Assembly (NCBI GenBank): GCA_946402595.1
Contig: CAMIWY010000129.1
Span: 1 to 5,134 of the forward strand
Origin: an uncultured Clostridia bacterium
Lineage (GTDB): Bacteria; Bacillota; Clostridia; Peptostreptococcales; Anaerovoracaceae
Length of the DNA stretch: 5,134 nucleotides
Reading direction: 5' to 3'
Part shown: piece after piece, positions 1 to 3,944 of the stretch
How the letters are laid out: each line of letters opens with the position of its first letter
How positions within the stretch are numbered: the first letter of the stretch is position 1
Position numbers and translations under genes: made by a program
Notes under the pieces: generated by a model
Seen by the model: the letters and a program-made list of their open reading frames with translations, nothing else
Told to the model about the DNA's origin: nothing
Databases searched by the model: none

Positions 1-483
1 CTCAAGATCTTCGGCATGACCAAGACTGCGGACTACAGAGCGGGATCACTTCCGTACGGTGCTCAGAGAAGACTCGAGATCATGAGAGCGCTGGCTACCA
101 AACCGAGACTGCTTCTCCTTGATGAGCCGGCAGCCGGTATGAACCCTTCGGAGACTGCAGACCTGATGGATACTATCAGGGAGATCAGAGACAGATTTGA
201 GATCGCTATCCTCCTTATCGAGCACGACATGAGCCTTGTAATGAACATCTGCGAAGGTATCGCCGTTCTCAACTACGGCAGGACCATCGCAAAGGGAGGC
301 CCGGCAGAGATCCAGAGCAACCCTAAGGTAATCGAGGCTTACCTCGGCAAGAGCAGAGGCAAGATGAACGAAGAAGAGGAAGAGGAGAAGAAGGATATCG
401 AAGCAGCATACAAGATCGGTACCGTTGCTTCAAAGGTCACTCCGAAGCCGGATGAAGGACGCAGCAGAAAGGAGGAGAAATAA
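1..483 (+). CDS. livG: Branched-chain amino acid ABC transporter ATP-binding protein LivG (5' truncated)
   Basis: This is the C-terminal 160 residues of one of the two ATPases that power uptake of leucine, isoleucine and valine (or related amides) through the LIV/HAAT importer; it acts on the cytoplasmic face of the membrane. The reading frame is open from base 1, so the N-terminus and Walker A lie upstream of the window. Counting from base 1, visible motifs are an ABC signature variant, SLPYGAQRRLEI (residues 16-27), Walker B LLLLDEP (37-43), a D-loop region AAGMNPSET (44-52), and the switch histidine in LLIEHD (71-76). The segment NYGRTIAKGGPAEI followed by AYLG is typical of the LivG end. 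After AYLG (113-116) there is an extra charged tail of 44 residues, first acidic (six consecutive Glu), then basic, which ordinary LivG proteins lack. The stop codon overlaps the livF start, implying one operon and translational coupling. The call rests on motifs and on the LivF neighbour. Confidence 0.93.
   Translation, partial: LKIFGMTKTADYRAGSLPYGAQRRLEIMRALATKPRLLLLDEPAAGMNPSETADLMDTIREIRDRFEIAILLIEHDMSLVMNICEGIAVLNYGRTIAKGGPAEIQSNPKVIEAYLGKSRGKMNEEEEEEKKDIEAAYKIGTVASKVTPKPDEGRSRKEEK
468..475 (+). promoter_or_regulatory. Ribosome binding site of livF, inside livG
   Basis: AAAGGAGG lies within the last codons of livG, seven bases before the ATG at 483. The spacing is ideal and fixes the livF start, while the TAATG overlap suggests that ribosomes ending livG re-initiate on livF. 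Confidence 0.85.
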
Positions 484-1193
484 TGGGCTCTGTACTGACC
501 GTTAAGAACATTAACGTTTACTATGGCGCGATCCATGCCATCAAAGGCATCTCCTTCGACGTCAACAAGGGCGAGATCGTAACACTTATCGGTGCCAATG
601 GCGCCGGCAAGTCGACCACTCTTCACACTGTTTCCGGACTTATGAGAAGCAAAACGGGAGACATCGAATTCCTCGGCAGCTCAATTTCAAGGACACCTGC
701 CCACAAGATAGTTGAAAAGGGAATCTCCCATGTACCTGAAGGAAGACGTATCTTCCAGGGAATGACTGTAGAAGAGAACCTTCAGATGGGAGCTTTCGTA
801 TCAAAGCCTGACAGAATCGCTCATAACCTCGAGTATGTATATGAGCAGTTCCCTAGACTCAAGGAGAGGACAAAGCAGATCGCAGGAACTCTCTCCGGCG
901 GTGAGCAGCAGATGCTGGCTATGGGAAGAGCTCTGATGTCTGATCCGAGACTTCTGATGCTCGACGAGCCGTCGATGGGACTTGCACCTATCCTTGTAGA
1001 TCAGATCTTTGAGATCATACAGAACCTCAACAAGGCAGGCACAACGATCCTTCTCGTAGAGCAGAACGCTCAGATGGCACTTTCCGTAGCTCACAGAGCA
1101 TACGTAATTGAAACCGGAAGGATCACACTCTCGGGAACCGGAGCAGAACTTGCACAGTCCGACGAGGTCAAGAAAGCATACCTCGGAGGCTAG
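483..1193 (+). CDS. livF: Branched-chain amino acid ABC transporter ATP-binding protein LivF
   Basis: Complete 236-residue ATPase, the usual length for LivF, which pairs with LivG to drive the LivH/LivM-type permease at the inner face of the membrane. Seen in order: Walker A GANGAGKST (37-45), VPEGRRIF (84-91, with Glu at the usual Q-loop position), the signature LSGGEQQ (137-143), Walker B LLMLDEP (157-163), and LLVEQN (190-195). The last motif has Gln where most ABC ATPases have the switch His; this is normal for LivF and separates it from LivG. The C-terminus, from YVIETGRI to AYLGG, is also family-typical. The gene starts at the ATG that shares a base with the livG stop, behind a strong ribosome binding site, and is followed after 24 bases by an intrinsic terminator, so it is the last gene of the operon. 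Substrate preference among branched-chain amino acids, amides or urea cannot be read from the ATPase alone. Confidence 0.96.
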   Translation: MGSVLTVKNINVYYGAIHAIKGISFDVNKGEIVTLIGANGAGKSTTLHTVSGLMRSKTGDIEFLGSSISRTPAHKIVEKGISHVPEGRRIFQGMTVEENLQMGAFVSKPDRIAHNLEYVYEQFPRLKERTKQIAGTLSGGEQQMLAMGRALMSDPRLLMLDEPSMGLAPILVDQIFEIIQNLNKAGTTILLVEQNAQMALSVAHRAYVIETGRITLSGTGAELAQSDEVKKAYLGG

Positions 1194-1217
1194 CGGCTTA
1201 CGCACTGAAATGATTTT

Positions 1218-1257
1218 AAAGATGACAATGGGGACGGTTCTCATTGTCATCTTTTTT
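1218..1257 (+). terminator. Rho-independent terminator of the liv operon, with repeat-like loop
   Basis: A perfect 13-bp stem pairs AAAGATGACAATG (1218-1230) with CATTGTCATCTTT (1242-1254) and runs into a T tract ending at 1257. The 11-base loop is GGGACGGTTCT; with G-U pairs it could close further to about three bases. The position, 24 bases after the livF stop, fits termination of the liv operon. An A/T-rich stretch on the left side could also support weaker termination on the opposite strand. The loop and arm sequence resemble a palindrome that I recall as recurrent in Firmicutes genomes, so it may be a member of a dispersed repeat family used as a terminator; that part is recollection, not something the window shows. 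Confidence 0.9.
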
Positions 1258-1272
1258 GTTAACACAGATAAT

Positions 1273-1296
1273 TATTGTGAAAAAATATTCACAATA
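1273..1296. promoter_or_regulatory. 24-bp palindrome, possible operator
   Basis: TATTGTGAA (1273-1281) and TTCACAATA (1288-1296) are perfect inverted 9-base arms around a six-base A/T spacer. The site lies between the liv terminator and the extended -10 at 1334, centred roughly 65 bases upstream of the expected start of the lipoprotein transcript, a position that suits an upstream-bound regulator. The half-sites resemble those of Rex or CRP/FNR proteins, but the spacing is two bases longer than either consensus. A protein-binding role is inferred from symmetry and position only. Confidence 0.5.
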
Positions 1297-1298
1297 TT

Positions 1299-1312
1299 CT
1301 TGACCTTTGACC
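1299..1312 (+). repeat. Tandem heptamer repeat around TTGACC
   Basis: CTTGACC (1299-1305) is followed directly by TTTGACC (1306-1312). Either copy resembles a -35 element, but neither sits at 16-18 bases from a good -10. They may be binding half-sites for a regulator, or chance similarity. Confidence 0.35.
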
Positions 1313-1333
1313 ATATCAATGACGGCAAGCATG

Positions 1334-1342
1334 TGTTACAAT
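1334..1342 (+). promoter_or_regulatory. Extended -10 promoter for the lipoprotein gene
   Basis: TGTTACAAT matches the extended -10 pattern TGnTAnAAT. No convincing -35 lies 16-18 bases upstream, which extended -10 promoters tolerate, and the upstream DNA is A/T-rich. A start near 1349 would give a leader of about 78 bases before the ATG at 1427. The position downstream of a terminator and a palindrome supports it, but the match is to a short motif. Confidence 0.5.
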
Positions 1343-1364
1343 TCGACAAGTGAAACGAATAAAG

Positions 1365-1399
1365 CAGTATGTGCCGAGGGGGGCTGCAGGCATATGCTG
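1365..1399 (+). promoter_or_regulatory. Leader hairpin upstream of the lipoprotein gene
   Basis: In RNA, CAGUAUGUGCC (1365-1375) can pair with GGCAUAUGCUG (1389-1399) along 11 bp, with two G-U wobbles. The 13-base loop contains a run of six G. The hairpin ends 15 bases before the GGAGG of the ribosome binding site and has no U tract, so it is not a terminator. It may affect mRNA stability or translation; no known riboswitch family is recognised. Confidence 0.45.
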
Positions 1400-1414
1400 A
1401 TATCTATATATTCC

Positions 1415-1419
1415 GGAGG
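1415..1419 (+). promoter_or_regulatory. Ribosome binding site deciding the lipoprotein start
   Basis: GGAGG lies seven bases before ATG 1427 but only one base before the in-frame ATG 1421, so 1427 is the better start. Upstream in-frame ATGs from 1307 onward have no comparable site, and some precede the likely transcription start. Confidence 0.75.
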
Positions 1420-1426
1420 GATGAGA

Positions 1427-2044
1427 ATGAAGATTAATATCAAGATGATACTGGCACTGATGCTGGCGCTGGTTCTTATGGTGTGCATGGGCTCATGCGG
1501 CAAGAAGGATGCGGAAGAGGCGGCAGATACCTCAGCGGATACTCAGACTGAAGAGGCAGCTGAAGAAGAACCTGCAGAGGAGCTTCCTGAGGTGGTCAAG
1601 ACCATTGAAGGTGTTGACGAGGACCTCGGACCGAGGGAACCTCTTCAGATCGATTCGATCACTCTGTATGATGACGGTTCTGTTGCGATAGTACCTGTTG
1701 ACGACCTTAAGAAGAACGAGATCAAGGATGATGCGCAGGCTGTATATCCTTTCGAGGAGAGCGGCAAAGTCGAGGATGTAGCCGTAGCTGATTACGGAAA
1801 CGGCGGATACAGGACTATCGTTGCACTCATGAAGGACGGGACGATTTCCGTTGTTAACGGAAGAGCGCTTGTCGAAGATCATATTTTTGCCGTTATCGAT
1901 AATGTAGCCAACAGGGATAACTTCGTCGAGATCCAGAATATAGAGCAGGAGGATGGGCACTACATTGTGGGCGTTACGGAAGACGGCAGCGAGGTAATAC
2001 TCGACTACGCGATGAGCTTCGATGAACCGGAAGCAGAAGAATAA
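1427..2044 (+). CDS. Small acidic lipoprotein with DG-turn beta repeats, function unknown
   Basis: A 205-residue protein, predicted to be exported and lipid-anchored on the outer face of the cell membrane. The N-terminus has Lys residues followed by a Leu/Met/Val-rich hydrophobic stretch (7-21) and the lipobox-like MGSC, giving Cys24 as the modified residue; Met at -3 and Ser at -1 are acceptable but not the classic LAGC. Residues 28-66 form a low-complexity linker rich in Glu, Asp and Ala. The rest looks beta-rich and contains three similar units spaced about 50 residues apart: ITLYDDGSVAIV (78-89), IVALMKDGTISVV (131-143) and IVGVTEDGSEVIL (180-192). This strand-DG-turn-strand pattern resembles blades of RCC1- or propeller-type repeats, although three units are too few for a closed propeller. 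I do not recognise a named family. The gene is monocistronic: a promoter lies upstream and a terminator starts 25 bases after the stop. A binding or sensing role outside the cell is conjecture. Confidence 0.88.
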   Translation: MKINIKMILALMLALVLMVCMGSCGKKDAEEAADTSADTQTEEAAEEEPAEELPEVVKTIEGVDEDLGPREPLQIDSITLYDDGSVAIVPVDDLKKNEIKDDAQAVYPFEESGKVEDVAVADYGNGGYRTIVALMKDGTISVVNGRALVEDHIFAVIDNVANRDNFVEIQNIEQEDGHYIVGVTEDGSEVILDYAMSFDEPEAEE

Positions 2045-2068
2045 CGACGCGGAACATGACAGAGACAC

Positions 2069-2097
2069 AGAGGCGCTCCTGCAGGGCGCCTCTTTTT
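2069..2097 (+). terminator. Rho-independent terminator of the lipoprotein gene
   Basis: AGAGGCGC (2069-2076) pairs perfectly with GCGCCTCT (2086-2093), followed by TTTTT to 2097. The loop (2077-2085) contains a PstI-like CTGCAG palindrome and may tighten by two more pairs. It starts 25 bases after the lipoprotein stop and separates it from the next promoter. Confidence 0.92.
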
Positions 2098-2151
2098 CAG
2101 TTCCGGCAGCTGACTAATAGAAAATTAATTACCAAGTGGATATATGAGTTA

Positions 2152-2160
2152 TGGTATAAT
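2152..2160 (+). promoter_or_regulatory. Extended -10 promoter for the xpaC-telA unit
   Basis: TGGTATAAT is a perfect extended -10 (TGn plus consensus TATAAT). A -35 is weak: TTACCA at 2129-2134 matches four of six bases, but its spacing of 20 is too long. Transcription would start near 2167, giving a leader of about 60 bases. Location just downstream of a terminator and upstream of the xpaC start makes this the best-supported promoter in the window. Confidence 0.8.
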
Positions 2161-2207
2161 GAACTCGGTATAGCATCCGCGCGGACGCACATGCTGAAAG
2201 CTTCTAT

Positions 2208-2216
2208 GGAAAGGGG
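2208..2216 (+). promoter_or_regulatory. Ribosome binding site deciding the xpaC start
   Basis: GGAAAGGGG ends ten bases before ATG 2227, slightly long but workable. The earlier in-frame ATGs at 2191 and 2206 lack a purine-rich site at a suitable distance, and the frame upstream of 2160 runs through the promoter and terminator, so it cannot be coding in this transcript. Confidence 0.6.
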
Positions 2217-2226
2217 CATAGACACT

Positions 2227-3840
2227 ATGGCAAATGCAGCAATGTATGATACAGAACGTGCTCAGGTACTGGACTGGTTCGAAACGGACTTCAAGGATTC
2301 AGCCAAGAGCACAACTAAGACTCAGAGGCTTGAGGACGGAAGAGTAAGTTACAAATTCTCTGTAACAAACAACTCGGGCTTCAGTTTTGGTGACTTTTCA
2401 TTCAAGGTCAAGATTCTCAACAAGGCAACGGGACAGGAGATCGGAACCGCGACTATAAGAGCCGGCGCATGGGCAGCCGGAGAGACCAAGAACTTCAGAT
2501 CGAAGATAGCGATACCGGCAGATGTAAGGAGCATCTCATTCGTGATGTTCTCTGAGTCGGTCGACTATGAAATATCCGAACCGTCCTACGCAAGGCCGGT
2601 AAGCGACGATCCGATTGGATCCGCCATGCAGGATATAAGAGACCTCGGAGAAATGGTGACGGGGACTGACGGCAGCGGCGGAGTGCTCGGAGAACTCTTC
2701 GGTACCGGCGGGATGCCTGAGACAACAGTGACCAAGACAACAACGACCAGGACACCGAGCGGCACCAAGACTACAACGACAACTACCACGACACGGAGCA
2801 ACGGTCAGGTCAACACAAGGACCACTACGACAAGACAGACCAATGCCCAGAGGCAGAGACAGGCGCAGAGGGCCCAGAGTCAGGAAAGCCTCGGCAGGAC
2901 ATATACCAGGCGCAAGAATGACAAGAAGCTCAACAAGATGAGACTCGGAAAGTCCACAGGCGCGGTATGGTCTATGGTCGGTGCGGCATTATTTGCAATG
3001 GCAGCTCTCGGCTCATCCGGAGACCCGGCTTCGATCGCACAGTACACAATAATTGCGGCTGCTCTGGCGGCACTTGGGGCAGGCCTCAAGATATTAAGCA
3101 ACACAAGGGCAAGACGCATACGCGCATATGAGTCAAGAATCAATTACAAGGGAAACACTTCCCTTGACGAGCTTGCACAGCTTGTCGGAAGACCTGTGGA
3201 AAAAGTGGCAGATGATCTGCAGCAGATGATAGTAGCCGGATTCTTCCCGAACGCATATATCGACTTTAACAACAGGCTTCTCGTAATGACCAAGAACGGC
3301 GAGCCTCTTGAGTCGGTCGAGAAGACAGCAGCTGCCAACAGAACGGCAAAACGTAAGGCAGCAAGAGACAAGGGCGTCGTTCCTGAATCCATCGATGACC
3401 TGATCACGATGACTGATGATTCCGAGATCAAGGACAAGCTGAGAACTCTGAGAACGATCACAAAGAAGATCGACAAGCGTATCGAAGAGAGACCGGATCT
3501 CACAGACCAGGTCAAGGAGTTCAGAGAGAAGTACTATCCTGAAGTCGTACGCCTGACTGATGAGTACAATGAGAAGATCGCTAATCTCGGCAGAGAAAGC
3601 CAGGAAGAGAACATCAATGAGAGCCCGCTCGAGATGAACGCCAATCCGAATTATCTCGCTGAGCAGGCAGAGGAGATCAAGAAGCAGCTTATCAGCCTCA
3701 TCGATTCCGTAGCAGAGGCTTCCGAGAATCTGCTCGAGAAGCTGCATGAGGATGACATCATGGATATCTCTACAGATATCAAGATGCTGCAGACAACGCT
3801 GGCAAGCAAGGGACTGCTCGATTCGGACTTCGATCTCTAG
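2227..3840 (+). CDS. xpaC: XpaC-family membrane protein with extended N-terminal architecture
   Basis: A 537-residue protein whose C-terminal helical region (about 415-537, with KLRTLRTITKKIDKRIEERPDL and the FREKYYPEVVRLTDEY segment) resembles the XpaC / 5-bromo-4-chloroindolyl phosphate hydrolysis family; the TelA partner next door supports this. B. subtilis XpaC is only about 200 residues, so this form is much longer. Order of parts: a beta-sandwich-like domain (about 35-115, FxLYD-like), a Gly/Asp-rich stretch (126-162), a Thr-rich linker (166-205), a Gln/Arg-rich segment, basic residues 224-242, two predicted membrane helices (about 243-262 and 270-290) joined by a very short loop, another basic patch (RARRIR, 294-299), and a winged-helix-like unit (about 303-355: SLDELAQLVGRPVEKVADDLQQMIVAGFFPNAYID). 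Basic residues flanking both helices and the lack of a signal peptide predict both ends in the cytoplasm. Biochemical activity of the family is not settled; a link to anion or envelope stress is inferred from telA. Confidence 0.8.
   Translation: MANAAMYDTERAQVLDWFETDFKDSAKSTTKTQRLEDGRVSYKFSVTNNSGFSFGDFSFKVKILNKATGQEIGTATIRAGAWAAGETKNFRSKIAIPADVRSISFVMFSESVDYEISEPSYARPVSDDPIGSAMQDIRDLGEMVTGTDGSGGVLGELFGTGGMPETTVTKTTTTRTPSGTKTTTTTTTTRSNGQVNTRTTTTRQTNAQRQRQAQRAQSQESLGRTYTRRKNDKKLNKMRLGKSTGAVWSMVGAALFAMAALGSSGDPASIAQYTIIAAALAALGAGLKILSNTRARRIRAYESRINYKGNTSLDELAQLVGRPVEKVADDLQQMIVAGFFPNAYIDFNNRLLVMTKNGEPLESVEKTAAANRTAKRKAARDKGVVPESIDDLITMTDDSEIKDKLRTLRTITKKIDKRIEERPDLTDQVKEFREKYYPEVVRLTDEYNEKIANLGRESQEENINESPLEMNANPNYLAEQAEEIKKQLISLIDSVAEASENLLEKLHEDDIMDISTDIKMLQTTLASKGLLDSDFDL
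2722..2835 (+). repeat. Low-complexity ACN-codon tract encoding a Thr-rich linker
   Basis: About 38 codons (residues 166-203 of the XpaC-like protein), more than half of them Thr, with one uninterrupted run of eight Thr (182-189) and regularly placed Lys/Arg. The Thr codons are mixed (ACA, ACG, ACT, ACC), so the tract is kept at protein level rather than being a pure DNA microsatellite, though length variation by slippage remains possible. Confidence 0.8.
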
Positions 3841-3851
3841 AACAGTTAATT

Positions 3852-3866
3852 AAGGCGGAGAGCCTT
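3852..3866 (+). other. Small hairpin after xpaC stop
   Basis: AAGGC (3852-3856) can pair with GCCTT (3862-3866) around the loop GGAGA. Twelve bases after the xpaC stop, no U tract follows, so it is not a terminator. It is short and could be chance. Confidence 0.3.
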
Positions 3867-3887
3867 GCACATATCTAATAACATACA

Positions 3888-3930
3888 GCCCGGGGAAACG
3901 GGTGCATCAAAAGGCTCGGGGGGCCCGGGC
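3888..3930 (+). promoter_or_regulatory. GC-rich alternative hairpins in the xpaC-telA leader
   Basis: GCCCGGG (3888-3894) can pair with CCCGGGC (3924-3930) as a 7-bp long-range stem. The same two strands have local alternatives: GCCCG (3888-3892) with CGGGU (3899-3903), and GCUCGGG (3914-3920) with CCCGGGC (3924-3930) around a GGG loop, with one G-U pair. The long-range and local folds exclude each other, and the right stem ends two bases before the telA ribosome binding site. There is no U tract, so termination is unlikely. Control of telA translation or mRNA processing is a reasonable inference; no known riboswitch class is recognised. Confidence 0.5.
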
Positions 3931-3937
3931 AGGGAGG
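3931..3937 (+). promoter_or_regulatory. Ribosome binding site of telA
   Basis: AGGGAGG lies seven bases before ATG 3945, immediately after the GC-rich hairpin. It is a strong site that fixes the start and makes occlusion by the adjacent fold possible. Confidence 0.85.
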
Positions 3938-3944
3938 ACAAAAG

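Noticed and set aside
801..1265. Open reading frame on the minus strand across livF and its terminator
   Set aside because: It lies opposite a well-supported ATPase gene, begins inside the terminator hairpin, and its translation looks like no protein family. The other minus-strand frames here are the same kind of shadow.
1273..1296. Canonical Rex or CRP binding site
   Set aside because: The half-sites fit, but both consensus sites have two fewer bases between the arms.
1299..1312. CtsR operator
   Set aside because: CtsR heptads are separated by three bases and flank heat-shock genes; here the heptads are adjacent and the gene encodes a lipoprotein.
1108..1353. Plus-strand reading frame running from livF into the intergenic region
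   Set aside because: It overlaps livF in another frame and crosses the terminator, has no ribosome binding site, and its composition does not look coding.
1307..1426. Longer N-terminus for the lipoprotein, starting at 1307 or 1421
   Set aside because: It would place 40 non-signal residues before the signal peptide, much of it upstream of the likely transcription start. ATG 1421 is only one base from GGAGG; 1427 has ideal spacing.
2176..2185. TCCGCGCGGA palindrome in the xpaC leader
   Set aside because: As RNA it closes only about three pairs around a four-base loop, and as DNA it is too short to support an operator call.
2056..2226. Longer N-terminus for the XpaC-like protein, starting at 2056, 2191 or 2206
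   Set aside because: The frame from 2056 would run through the terminator and the -10 box. The ATGs at 2191 and 2206 lack a ribosome binding site, while 2227 has a purine-rich one, though 2206 cannot be fully excluded.
3841..3944. Known riboswitch (c-di-GMP, guanidine, fluoride or yybP-ykoY type)
   Set aside because: The conserved core sequences I know for these classes are absent; only generic GC-rich pairing is visible.
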